This document shows positions 14,116 through 21,051 of a DNA stretch of 30,996 nt, piece after piece. Origin of the DNA: DATGFB01 sp032160545 (GTDB taxonomy: Bacteria > Actinomycetota > Actinomycetes > Mycobacteriales > Jatrophihabitantaceae); the NCBI GenBank assembly GCA_032160545.1, contig JAVHVN010000016.1:1-30996 (forward strand). Reading direction: 5' to 3'. A program made the position numbers and the translations under genes. Within the stretch, counting starts at the first letter, position 1. Each line of letters opens with the position of its first letter. The notes beneath the pieces are model-generated. The model saw nothing but the letters and a program-made list of their open reading frames with translations. It had not been told where the DNA came from and did no database searches.

Positions 14116-15420
14116 TCAGCCCTGGCGTGCCAGCGCGTGCGCGGGGACGTACCGGAACGCCGGCGCCGAGCGGGCGACGGCGATGCCGAGGGCCACGCAC
14201 GCGACCACGCCGACCGCCGCCATCGTGACGCCGACGCCGACCAGGCTGTCCTTGGCCGATGCCAGCACGATGCCGCCGACCACGAACGGCGTCAGCGCCA
14301 ACTCGATCACCGACGCCTGGCCGCCGCGGTTGCGACCCTGCAGTACAGCGATCATGACCCGCCGGAAGTCGAGCAGGCCGCTCGCCGCGACGAGCCAGTG
14401 CGCGCAGGCGGACGCCGCGACGAACGGGGAACCGAACGCGAGGCGGATCACTGGGCCGGTCACGAACTCCAATCCGATCACTGCACCGGCGATGACGATC
14501 GCCGACAGCAACAACCACCGGCGGACGAGGTACTTCTCCGCCCGCGGATTGCTCTGCGCCACCGTGACTCTCGGCAGGATCACCATGGCGAGGCAGGCGC
14601 CGAGGATCGTCGTGAGCCCGGCGAGCGCGAACGCCACGGAATACAGGCCCAACTGCACGCTGCCGAGCAGCGACCCGACCAGCGTGCGGTCGATCGACAG
14701 CCCGTCGATCGGCCCGACGCTGCCGATGTGGCTGCGCCGCGCGAGCAGGTACAGCTCGCGGCCGTCGATGCGGTCCGACGGCCGATGCGTCGGTTTGCCG
14801 AGCAGCCTGATCCGGCTGAGCAGGACGATCATGACGCAGGCGATCGTGACGGCGGACAGCTCGAGGGCGTTCCAGCGCACTCCGACCGCGAAGGCCACGG
14901 TCAGCACCAGCGTCACGAAGGCCTGCGGCAGTACGGAGGTCATCGCGACGTGGATGAGGTCGGCGCCCTCGCCCAGCATGGCGCCCGTCAAGATGCGCGA
15001 GGCGATGTTCTGCACCGCGATGATCAGCACGGCGACGCCCAGCCCGTACTTGGTGCTGCCCGCGCTGTGCCGCTCCAGGAACACGAAGTACCCGCCACCG
15101 ATCGCGGCGGCGCCGAGGCCGTACAGCGTCCACCGGCCGACCAGGTGGGCGAGCCCGTCACGTGCGGTGACCCCACGCTCGGCGAGCATCTTGGTGACGG
15201 CGTTCGGCAGGCTGCCGCCCAGCGTGAGCTGCGAGATTAGCGCCGCGAGCGACGCGACGAGAACGATCTGTCCGCGGCCTTCGACACCCAGCATGCGAGC
15301 GCTCAGGACACCGGTGATCGTGGTCAGGAGCTGGGTCGCGAAACCGCCGCCGACGATCATCACCATGGCGACCGCGGCCCGGGGATGCGTGCGTGAGGAG
15401 GGGGTGGCGCGCTCGCTCAC
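14116..15420 (-). CDS. Wzx-like polysaccharide flippase (MOP superfamily)
   Basis: This 434-aa polytopic membrane protein has about 12 predicted helices spread along its length, and the arrangement of polysaccharide exporters: an N-terminal AMVMIVGGGFATQLLTTITG segment, then GVEGRGQ, and a mid-protein GLYSVAFALAGL helix. It should flip the undecaprenyl-linked repeat unit across the membrane. I chose GTG 15420 because TATGCT ends 6 nt before it, giving a leaderless start, and because a 7-bp-stem terminator for the upstream operon lies between. The longer alternative, ATG 15528, would add 36 Ala/Gly/Ser-rich residues, run through that terminator and overlap the SDR stop by 20 bp. Confidence 0.85.
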   Translation of the reverse strand: MSERATPSSRTHPRAAVAMVMIVGGGFATQLLTTITGVLSARMLGVEGRGQIVLVASLAALISQLTLGGSLPNAVTKMLAERGVTARDGLAHLVGRWTLYGLGAAAIGGGYFVFLERHSAGSTKYGLGVAVLIIAVQNIASRILTGAMLGEGADLIHVAMTSVLPQAFVTLVLTVAFAVGVRWNALELSAVTIACVMIVLLSRIRLLGKPTHRPSDRIDGRELYLLARRSHIGSVGPIDGLSIDRTLVGSLLGSVQLGLYSVAFALAGLTTILGACLAMVILPRVTVAQSNPRAEKYLVRRWLLLSAIVIAGAVIGLEFVTGPVIRLAFGSPFVAASACAHWLVAASGLLDFRRVMIAVLQGRNRGGQASVIELALTPFVVGGIVLASAKDSLVGVGVTMAAVGVVACVALGIAVARSAPAFRYVPAHALARQG

Positions 15421-15426
15421 GCTGGC

Positions 15427-15432
15427 AGCATA
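15427..15432 (-). promoter_or_regulatory. -10 element (TATGCT), leaderless start of the flippase gene
   Basis: TATGCT on the minus strand is followed by 6 nt and GTG 15420. It lies downstream of the terminator hairpin at 15477-15496, so the flippase has its own promoter. Confidence 0.5.
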
Positions 15433-15476
15433 CGGGCGGTCCGACGCCCCGGAAGGCGGCTCGGCAGCACCCCGCT

Positions 15477-15496
15477 GGGCGGTCGAGAGACCGCCC
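15477..15496 (-). terminator. Terminator hairpin after the ACP-ligase-SDR operon
   Basis: GGGCGGT (15477-15483) and ACCGCCC (15490-15496) pair perfectly around a 6-nt loop. The hairpin begins 13 nt beyond the SDR stop codon. There is no U-tract. Confidence 0.55.
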
Positions 15497-15508
15497 GCGG
15501 CGCCGCCC

Positions 15509-16261
15509 TCAGCAGGTGAGTCCGCCATCGACGACCACCACGTGACCGGTGAGATACGTGTTCACCGGGTCGGTGAGGAACTGTGCGACGCGCGCGATGT
15601 CGGCGGAGTCGCCGAGCCGGCCGGCGGGCGTCCGCCGCACGATCTGCCCGAGCTGCGCCTCGTCCAGGCCGTGGCTCATCTCGGTCCGCAGGTAGCCGGG
15701 CGCGATCCCGTTGACCGTGATCCCGCGGGAGCCGAGCTCGCGTGCCATCGCCCGGGTGAATCCGTCGAGAGCGGCCTTGGTGGCGCTGTACACGCCGAGA
15801 CCGCGATAACCCGAGCGTCCGACGATCGAGGAGATGTTGACGATGCTGCCACCGTCGCCCTGCGCGAGCATCCGCCGCGACACCAGCCGGGTGACGTAGA
15901 TCGTGCCCTTGATGTTGAGGTCGACCACGGTGTCGACGTCCTCGTCGCTGACCAGCCCGAGGATGCCGTCACGGGCGACGCCGGCGTTGTTGATCAGCAC
16001 GTCGACGCGGCCCCACCTGGCCACCACCGCCGCGACGAACGCCTGCGCATCGGCGGACTTCGACAGGTCGGCGGGCTGGAACAGGAAACGGTCCGCGCGC
16101 GCGCCATCGGCCGACCACGCGTCGGTCTGCGGCGTCGCGGAACGCGCACAGGTCGCAACCCGGTCCCCGGACTCGAGGTACGACTCAACGATGCCGGCGC
16201 CGAGCCCGCGGCTGCCGCCCGTCACGATCACGACGCGTGGCGACTTGGTCGGTGAGCTCAC
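15509..16261 (-). CDS. FabG-like short-chain dehydrogenase/reductase
   Basis: This 250-aa classical SDR has the cofactor motif TGGSRGLG (14-21), NNAG (91-94) and a complete catalytic tetrad: N116 in LNIKG, S144/S145 in NISS, Y158 and K162 in YSATK. The C-terminus (YLTGHVVVVDGGLTC) is typical of FabG-type 3-ketoacyl-ACP reductases. It is the last gene of a three-gene unit with an acyl carrier protein and an AMP-forming ligase. Its GTG start at 16261 overlaps the ligase stop by 4 bp (GTGA). In that setting a reductase working on an ACP-bound 3-oxoacyl group is likely, although many SDRs in such loci act on sugars. A terminator follows. Confidence 0.88.
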   Translation of the reverse strand: MSSPTKSPRVVIVTGGSRGLGAGIVESYLESGDRVATCARSATPQTDAWSADGARADRFLFQPADLSKSADAQAFVAAVVARWGRVDVLINNAGVARDGILGLVSDEDVDTVVDLNIKGTIYVTRLVSRRMLAQGDGGSIVNISSIVGRSGYRGLGVYSATKAALDGFTRAMARELGSRGITVNGIAPGYLRTEMSHGLDEAQLGQIVRRTPAGRLGDSADIARVAQFLTDPVNTYLTGHVVVVDGGLTC

Positions 16262-17598
16262 GTGGTGTGCCTCCTGACGATCTTGTTGCCGGCCATCGCC
16301 ACTGACTCAACGAAACGGATGCTGCGTGGACGCGCCGCCGGTACCAGGTCGGCGCAGGCTGCGCGGACATCGTCCCGGATGCGCTCGGTGTCGGCGCCGG
16401 CGGCCGGGACGATCTCGACGGCGACGATCGCTCCGGTCATCGCGTTCGGACGACCGTAGACGCGGGCCATGTCGACGCCCCCGACCGCGCCGATCCGCTC
16501 CTCGATCGGCAGTGGATGCACCTTGACGCCGCCGACGTTGATCACGTCCGACGTGCGTCCACGGAACATGATGCGGTCGTCGACGATCTCGACGAGATCG
16601 CCCGTGGGCCGCCACGCGTCCGGGTCGGTGGCCGGCTCGCCGTAGTAGCCGAGCATGCCGATGCGCGAGCGCACCCACAGCTCGCCGTCGACGACGTTCA
16701 TCGCGACGTCGGCGTCGTCAGGGCGATCGAGGACGTCGAGCGACAGGCCGTTGCGGCCGTCGCGGACCGAGCCACTCGAACCGAACTCGCTCGCCGCGTA
16801 GACCTGCGAGATGCGCGCCGTTGGAAAGCTTCGGCGCAGTTCGCCCAGCAGCGGCGCGGGTACGGCCTCGCCACCGAGGGTGATCTGCACGAGCTCGGGC
16901 GCGGCGCCTCCGTCCGCCCGTAGCTCGGCGAGCAGGAAGCGCCAGTAGGTGGGGGTCGCGCTGGCATGCGTCACCCCGTGCGCGCGGATCGCCGCGAGCC
17001 CCTCGCGGGGCCGCCGCAGGGCGGGGGCGACGAGCGTCGCGCCCGCCGCGGCGACGTGCGCGATGATCTGCAGCCCGGCGAACTGATGCAGCCCGTAGGC
17101 GAGCAACCAGCGCTCGTCCGGCGCGGGGACGATCCGGCGAGCTGCTCGCAGCACCCGGTTCCAGTCGTGCCGCACTCCGCGCGGGGTACCCGTCGTGCCC
17201 GTCGTCAGCACGAGCAGCGGGCGCGCGGCGGGCGGCGAGTCGATCCGGGGACCGGTTGCGGTGAACAGCTGCGGCGGGCTCAGCGCTTGGATCGGCGGGT
17301 CGTCGCGGGTCGTGACGACGACGCCGTGCTCGAAGCGCGCGGCCAGCCCGCCGATCTCGACGGTGTCGTCCGTCGGCGGGTACTGGCAGGCCTCGGCGCC
17401 GGCGAGCGACGAGCCGGCCAGCAGGGCGGCGACGGTGGCGGCATCGGAGTCCAGCACGGCGAAGCGGGTGATGCCACGCTCGACGAGTCCGGCGGCGACC
17501 GCCTCGGCCCGGTCGACGAGTTCGCCGTAGGTCGTGGTGGCGCCGTCGGCGACGATCGCGGGTCGCGCGGGATCCGCGCGACGCAGCAGCTCGATCAA
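16258..17598 (-). CDS. AMP-forming acyl-CoA/acyl-ACP ligase
   Basis: This 446-aa member of the ANL superfamily activates a carboxylic acid as acyl-AMP and loads it on a thiol. It has the P-loop TTGTTGTPRG (132-141), YAASEFGSSGSV as the acid-binding core motif, RPTGDL followed by IMFRGRTSDVINVGGVKVHP (hinge and A8), and a C-terminal Lys in GNKIVRR (K439) for adenylation. At 446 aa it is short for the family because the N-terminal domain is compact. The start is the rare codon TTG at 17598, overlapping the ACP stop as TTGA, so translation depends on coupling to the ACP gene. The partner is most probably that ACP. The acid it activates is unknown. Confidence 0.87.
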   Translation of the reverse strand: MIELLRRADPARPAIVADGATTTYGELVDRAEAVAAGLVERGITRFAVLDSDAATVAALLAGSSLAGAEACQYPPTDDTVEIGGLAARFEHGVVVTTRDDPPIQALSPPQLFTATGPRIDSPPAARPLLVLTTGTTGTPRGVRHDWNRVLRAARRIVPAPDERWLLAYGLHQFAGLQIIAHVAAAGATLVAPALRRPREGLAAIRAHGVTHASATPTYWRFLLAELRADGGAAPELVQITLGGEAVPAPLLGELRRSFPTARISQVYAASEFGSSGSVRDGRNGLSLDVLDRPDDADVAMNVVDGELWVRSRIGMLGYYGEPATDPDAWRPTGDLVEIVDDRIMFRGRTSDVINVGGVKVHPLPIEERIGAVGGVDMARVYGRPNAMTGAIVAVEIVPAAGADTERIRDDVRAACADLVPAARPRSIRFVESVAMAGNKIVRRHTT

Positions 17599-17840
17599 CC
17601 CTCGGCGACGGCGGCGGCGTAGAAGGCCGAGAGATCGCCGACCGTCTGCGGCATCGTGTCAGCGCTGAACGGGTCGTTGCCGAACTCGTCCTCGAGCACT
17701 GCGGACAGCTCGGCGGTCTCGAGCGAGTCGAGCCCGAGCCCGTCGGCGTACAGCGGCGTGCTCAGGTCGAATTCGGCGTTCTTGCCCACCCGCGTGAGAA
17801 ACGACCGAAGTGTCTCGTCGAGACGCTGGCTCTCGCCCAT
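17595..17840 (-). CDS. Acyl carrier protein
   Basis: This 81-aa acidic protein has the 4'-phosphopantetheine attachment motif GLGLDSLETAEL (34-45), with the modified serine at S39, and the helix-rich length of a stand-alone ACP. ATG 17840 has AGGAG 8 nt upstream and a TAGCCT -10-like hexamer 31 nt upstream. It is the first gene of the unit ACP, ligase, SDR, all overlapping by 4 bp. A stand-alone ACP next to an AMP ligase inside a polysaccharide locus suggests a dedicated acyl carrier rather than the fatty-acid-synthesis ACP. It needs a phosphopantetheinyl transferase, which is not in this window. Confidence 0.88.
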   Translation of the reverse strand: MGESQRLDETLRSFLTRVGKNAEFDLSTPLYADGLGLDSLETAELSAVLEDEFGNDPFSADTMPQTVGDLSAFYAAAVAEG

Positions 17841-17871
17841 GCCTACTGCTCCTACCGTCCGAGTGGGCATC

Positions 17872-17877
17872 AGGCTA
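17872..17877 (-). promoter_or_regulatory. Putative -10 element (TAGCCT) for the ACP-ligase-SDR operon
   Basis: TAGCCT on the minus strand fits TANNNT and gives a leader of about 25 nt containing AGGAG. It lies in the 85-bp gap with the divergent CatB-like gene. Confidence 0.45.
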
Positions 17878-17911
17878 ACCCACAGCGACGTCGAGTTCCT
17901 GGCGAGCGCAG

Positions 17912-17917
17912 TAGTCT
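17912..17917 (+). promoter_or_regulatory. -10 element (TAGTCT), leaderless start of the CatB-like gene
   Basis: TAGTCT is followed by 8 nt and GTG 17926. No ribosome site is present, so the transcript is probably leaderless. Confidence 0.5.
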
Positions 17918-17925
17918 CACGCCCC

Positions 17926-18585
17926 GTGACCACGCACAGTCTGAACGGAGAGCCGCGCGGGCTGCGCGGGAAGCTGCGCGCCGCGATGCAGCGCCGTGTG
18001 CAGGCGTGGGTGTTCGGCATGGAGGCGAACTTCCCGGGCGACCCGCGTCGCCGGCTGATCGCCGACCACACGGTCACCGCCGACCTGCGGCTGGTGCAGT
18101 ACGGCCCCGACGACGGCTACCCGGTCACTGTCGGCAAGTACAGCGGGCTGACACACACCGCGGTCATCTATCACGGCGGCCTGCACCGCTCGGACTGGAT
18201 CAGCTGCGTGCACGCGCACTACGAGGACGGCGGGTGGGTCTGGCCCGACGGTTCGCTGCACAGCAAGGGCCCGATCGTCATCGGCAGCGACGTCCTCGTC
18301 GCGTTCGAGGCACTGATCACCTCAGGGGTGACGATCGGCCACGGCGCGATCGTCGCCCCGCGCGCGGTGGTGGTGCGCGATGTCGAGCCCTACGAGATCG
18401 TCGGGGGCAACCCGGCCGCGCATCTGAAGTGGCGCTTCGACCAACCGACCCGCGAAGCGCTGCTGCGCATCGCGTGGTGGGACTGGCCCGAGGAGAAGGT
18501 CAAGCGGCTGCGCCACGAGATCGACTCACCGGACGTCGCCGGCTTCATCGCGCGGCACGACCCGGCGCTGCACGGCGAGAGCTGA
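17926..18585 (+). CDS. CatB-related left-handed beta-helix O-acyltransferase
   Basis: This 219-aa hexapeptide-repeat acyltransferase is of the xenobiotic-acetyltransferase/CatB type. YPVTVGKYSGL (65-75) is followed by a long loop with HRSDWISC (87-94), the region holding the catalytic His (probably H87). LbH turns follow (GPIVIGSDVLVAFEALITSGVTIG.GAIVAPRAVVVRDV), ending with IVGGNPA and a C-terminal helix with WWDWPEEKV. The usual acyl donor is acetyl-CoA and the acceptor a hydroxyl. Because it is divergent from the ACP-ligase-SDR operon, it is the best local candidate for moving the ACP-bound acyl group to a sugar. That link is inferred. GTG 17926 is chosen for the -10 hexamer 8 nt upstream. 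It converges with the next acyltransferase gene over a 21-bp palindrome. Confidence 0.85.
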   Translation: MTTHSLNGEPRGLRGKLRAAMQRRVQAWVFGMEANFPGDPRRRLIADHTVTADLRLVQYGPDDGYPVTVGKYSGLTHTAVIYHGGLHRSDWISCVHAHYEDGGWVWPDGSLHSKGPIVIGSDVLVAFEALITSGVTIGHGAIVAPRAVVVRDVEPYEIVGGNPAAHLKWRFDQPTREALLRIAWWDWPEEKVKRLRHEIDSPDVAGFIARHDPALHGES

Positions 18586-18596
18586 CTCAGCTCTCG
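18576..18596. terminator. 21-bp perfect palindrome covering two convergent stop codons
   Basis: Ten-base arms CGAGAGCTGA and TCAGCTCTCG flank a single C. Both genes therefore end with Glu-Ser-stop. As RNA it folds with an 8-bp stem and a 5-nt loop on either strand, so a bidirectional terminator is likely. Confidence 0.6.
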
Positions 18597-19189
18597 GCGG
18601 ACGGCCCGCCCGGGACGGCCGCACCCTGCTGGTCGCGCGACCCGACGCGGCGGGCCGGTGAGCCGAACACCACGGCGTTGTCGGGCACGTCGGACAGCAC
18701 GACCGAATTGGCACCGACCACGGCATTCGTGCCGATGCGGACCCCGCCGACGAGTACGGCGTGGGCCCCGATCGTCGCGCCGTCGCAGATCGTGGCGAAC
18801 TCCTGCCCCTCGCGCTCCTCGTAGTAGCGCGCCGCTGCGGTCACGCCCGCCGCGAAGGAGACGTTGTCCCCGATGCGCAGGCCGTAGCCGATGTTGACCC
18901 CTACCGGGTGCGCGATCATCAGCCCGGTGCCGATGCTCATGCCGGGGCCGAAATCGGCGCCGAGCAGCACGATCCCGACCGTGCGCAGCATGCTGGCCGG
19001 CCGCATCCGGCCGGCCCGGAACAGGCACTGCTGCCCGCGCAGGATGATCGAGGCGATCATGCCGGGGACGGTGAGGCAGCGCGCCAACACCTTCAACCAG
19101 CTGGGGTTCGGGTCGGTCCGGTACCGCGCCAGATCGGAGAACACGAGTTCGCGGAAGCCCAGATCGGCACCGTGTTCGCTGCTCGACAT
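18587..19189 (-). CDS. Serine O-acetyltransferase-like left-handed beta-helix protein
   Basis: This 200-aa protein has an N-terminal helical part (GFRELVFSDLARYRTDPNPS) like CysE, then LbH turns from about residue 76. H94 in LMIAHPVGVNIG matches the first family His. The position of the second, which is a His in the CysE-like protein at 11689-12246, is AAGVTAAA here, so the active site differs. The C-terminal GANSVVLSDVPDNAVVFGSPAR is the usual LbH end, followed by a disordered 18-residue tail. ATG 19189 is preceded by TAGTGT and 7 nt, so it is leaderless. It probably acylates a sugar or an intermediate; CoA versus ACP as donor is open. Confidence 0.8.
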   Translation of the reverse strand: MSSSEHGADLGFRELVFSDLARYRTDPNPSWLKVLARCLTVPGMIASIILRGQQCLFRAGRMRPASMLRTVGIVLLGADFGPGMSIGTGLMIAHPVGVNIGYGLRIGDNVSFAAGVTAAARYYEEREGQEFATICDGATIGAHAVLVGGVRIGTNAVVGANSVVLSDVPDNAVVFGSPARRVGSRDQQGAAVPGGPSAES

Positions 19190-19196
19190 TGGCCAG

Positions 19197-19202
19197 ACAC
19201 TA
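19197..19202 (-). promoter_or_regulatory. -10 element (TAGTGT), leaderless start of the second CysE-like gene
   Basis: TAGTGT on the minus strand is followed by 7 nt and ATG 19189. No ribosome site is visible. It lies in a 151-bp divergent gap. Confidence 0.55.
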
Positions 19203-19284
19203 GTACACGCGAGGTCCCCGTCCCGGGGCGGCGAGAGCCCGCTGCGCCCGGTGCTCGAACCGGCGCACCGGCCGGATCCGCTGC

Positions 19285-19290
19285 TAATCT
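19285..19290 (+). promoter_or_regulatory. Putative -10 element (TAATCT) for the SGNH pair
   Basis: TAATCT fits TANNNT and lies 50 nt upstream of GTG 19341. The leader of about 44 nt contains GGAG at 19330-19333. Confidence 0.45.
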
Positions 19291-19340
19291 CCAACCCGAT
19301 CCGACGCTGGGATCGCCCACCGCGCCTCTGGAGTCCGCCC

Positions 19341-20213
19341 GTGCCCACGCCGCTCCCGAACCCGATTCGCGTCCTCGTCAAGGGAGCGTCCACCGTGGGC
19401 TGGCTCGGCGCGATGGGTGGGCCGCGCACCGATTTCGGTTTCCCGCGCGCCCTCGAGGCCGCCCTGCTGCGGGACGGGCGGCCGGTCGAGTTGCGGACGA
19501 CCACGGTGCCGTCCGAGCGCACCAAGACAGCGGTGCGGACGTGGGAACGCGAGGTCATCGGCTTCTCGCCGGACGTCGTCGTCCTGGTGTACGGGCACTA
19601 CGAGACGATCCACCTGTTCCTGCCGTGGTGGCTCGAGCGGCATGCCAACAGCCAGACGGCGCCGCACCGCAGGGTGAACGACTTCTACCGGGACAGGCTG
19701 GTGCACCCGGTGTGGATGTCGCTGGCGAAGCTGCAGGCGAAGGCCGACACGAGGTTCGATCCCGCCATCCGCAAGGACCGGCCCCGCAACGTCGCCGCCG
19801 ATCTCGAGAAGATCATCGGTCATCTGCAGGACGTCGGCAGCCCGCTGGTCTTCCTGTTCGAGTTGTTGCCGCCGGCCAAGCGTTACCGCAGCTGGTTCCC
19901 CGGGATGGCAGCGCGCATCGAGGTCATGAACGAGACGATCGCCGATCTGGTGAAGCGCATCGACCGTCCGAACGTTCGGCTGCTCAGGGTGAGCGAGTTG
20001 ATGGACAGGTACGCCGGCGGTGACATCGACGTCGCGACACCCGATGGCTTCCACTACTCGCCGTACCTGCACCGGATGATCGGCGAGCAACTCGCGCGCG
20101 AGGTCGCGGCGTGGGCCGACACGCAGCCGCACCTGCAGCTCGACAGCGGTCTCGACAGCGGTCTCGACAGCGGCAGCACGGCCGACCCCGACCCGGCCGA
20201 CCGTGAGCGCTGA
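19341..20213 (+). CDS. SGNH/GDSL-like hydrolase, tandem copy 1
   Basis: This 290-aa protein is built like an SGNH esterase. Block I is VLVKGASTV (S17, with GAS in place of GDS). A central VVVLVYGHYETIH stretch (79-91) stands where the GxND block normally lies. TPDGFHYS (233-240) provides the D235/H238 pair. The replacement of Asn by His in the third block is unusual and suggests a separate subfamily. No signal peptide was seen, so it probably works in the cytoplasm, either removing or (as in some SGNH proteins) transferring an acyl group. GTG 19341 has GGAG 7 nt upstream. The C-terminus carries three LDSG repeats (267-278). It overlaps the paralogue downstream by 11 bp. Confidence 0.65.
   Translation: MPTPLPNPIRVLVKGASTVGWLGAMGGPRTDFGFPRALEAALLRDGRPVELRTTTVPSERTKTAVRTWEREVIGFSPDVVVLVYGHYETIHLFLPWWLERHANSQTAPHRRVNDFYRDRLVHPVWMSLAKLQAKADTRFDPAIRKDRPRNVAADLEKIIGHLQDVGSPLVFLFELLPPAKRYRSWFPGMAARIEVMNETIADLVKRIDRPNVRLLRVSELMDRYAGGDIDVATPDGFHYSPYLHRMIGEQLAREVAAWADTQPHLQLDSGLDSGLDSGSTADPDPADRER
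20139..20174 (+). repeat. 12-bp tandem repeat x3 encoding LDSG
   Basis: CTCGACAGCGGT occurs at 20139-20150 and 20151-20162, with a third copy at 20163-20174 ending in C. It adds three LDSG units to the C-terminus of the first SGNH protein and is absent from the second. It keeps the frame, so copy-number changes would be tolerated. Confidence 0.8.
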
Positions 20214-21030
20214 CCCGCCCGCGGGACCGGCGCTGCCGCTGCCGGTCCGGGTGCTCGTCAAAGGCGCCTCGACCGTCGTGTTCGTCGCCGACATGGGTGG
20301 CCCGCGCTCGGACTTCAACTTCGGACGGGTAATCGAGGACGAGATCCTCGCGTCCGGCCGGCCGGTCGAGGTACGCGTGTCCGGCGTTCCATCCGCTCTC
20401 GCGAAGTTCAGCCTGCGTACGTGGGAGCAGGACGTGCTCGGCTGGTCGCCCGACGTCGTCGTTCTGCACCACGGGCATTACGAGTCGATCCACTACGTCC
20501 TGCCGCGGTGGCTGGAGCGCCATGCGAACAGCACCCGGTGGCGGCCCGGCGGTGCGCTGCACGGCTTCTACCGGCGCCGGGTCGTGCGCACCGTGTGGGT
20601 CAGCCTGGCCAAGGTGCAGTCCCGCGCCGACAAGCGGTTCGACTCCACCGTGTTCCGTCGCCGGCTGCGCCGGGTCGCAACGGACGTCGAACGGGTGATC
20701 GAGAACGTGCAGACGGTGGGCAGCCCGCTCGTGCTCGTCCTCGAGGTGATCCCGCCCGGGCGCAGGTGGCAGTCCTGGATGCCGGGCCTCGCCGAGCGCA
20801 CCGAACTCATGAACACGGCGCTGGAGGAGGCCGTCGCTCGCGTCGGGAAGCCGAACGTGCGGTTCGTCAGGACGTCGGTGCCCCTCGCGGCGAAGCTCGA
20901 ACCTGGCGAGGAAGCCACTCCCGACGGCGGGCACTACTCGGCCCGTGCACACCGCGTCATCGGCCAGACCCTCGCGGACGAGATCTTGCAGTGGTCGCGG
21001 ACCCAGCCGCACCTGCGCGGCGGGGCCTGA
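20203..21030 (+). CDS. SGNH/GDSL-like hydrolase, tandem copy 2
   Basis: This 275-aa paralogue of the preceding gene shares VLVKGASTV (S23), MGGPRSDFNF against MGGPRTDFGF, GHYESIH (91-97), PRWLERHANS and TPDGGHYS (D241, H244). All proposed catalytic residues are kept in both copies, so both are probably active. GTG 20203 starts inside the previous gene and overlaps it by 11 bp, so the two are coupled. The differences lie mainly in the middle third (residues about 105-160) and suggest different acceptors. It converges on the deformylase gene over a hairpin that includes both stops. Confidence 0.65.
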   Translation: MSADPPAGPALPLPVRVLVKGASTVVFVADMGGPRSDFNFGRVIEDEILASGRPVEVRVSGVPSALAKFSLRTWEQDVLGWSPDVVVLHHGHYESIHYVLPRWLERHANSTRWRPGGALHGFYRRRVVRTVWVSLAKVQSRADKRFDSTVFRRRLRRVATDVERVIENVQTVGSPLVLVLEVIPPGRRWQSWMPGLAERTELMNTALEEAVARVGKPNVRFVRTSVPLAAKLEPGEEATPDGGHYSARAHRVIGQTLADEILQWSRTQPHLRGGA

Positions 21031-21051
21031 GCACGCAGCCGACCTCAGCCC
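21024..21051. terminator. Inverted repeat across convergent stops of SGNH2 and deformylase
   Basis: GGCCTGAG (21024-21031) and CTCAGCCC (21044-21051) pair with one mismatch around a 12-nt loop. Each arm contains one of the two stop codons. A bidirectional terminator is likely. Confidence 0.4.

Noticed and set aside
15421..15528. 36-residue N-terminal extension of the flippase from ATG 15528
   Set aside because: It is low-complexity, runs through a terminator hairpin, and overlaps the upstream stop by 20 bp, while GTG 15420 has a -10 hexamer at leaderless spacing.
20139..20174. CRISPR-like repeat array
   Set aside because: The 12-bp units are directly tandem with no spacers and lie in frame inside a gene.
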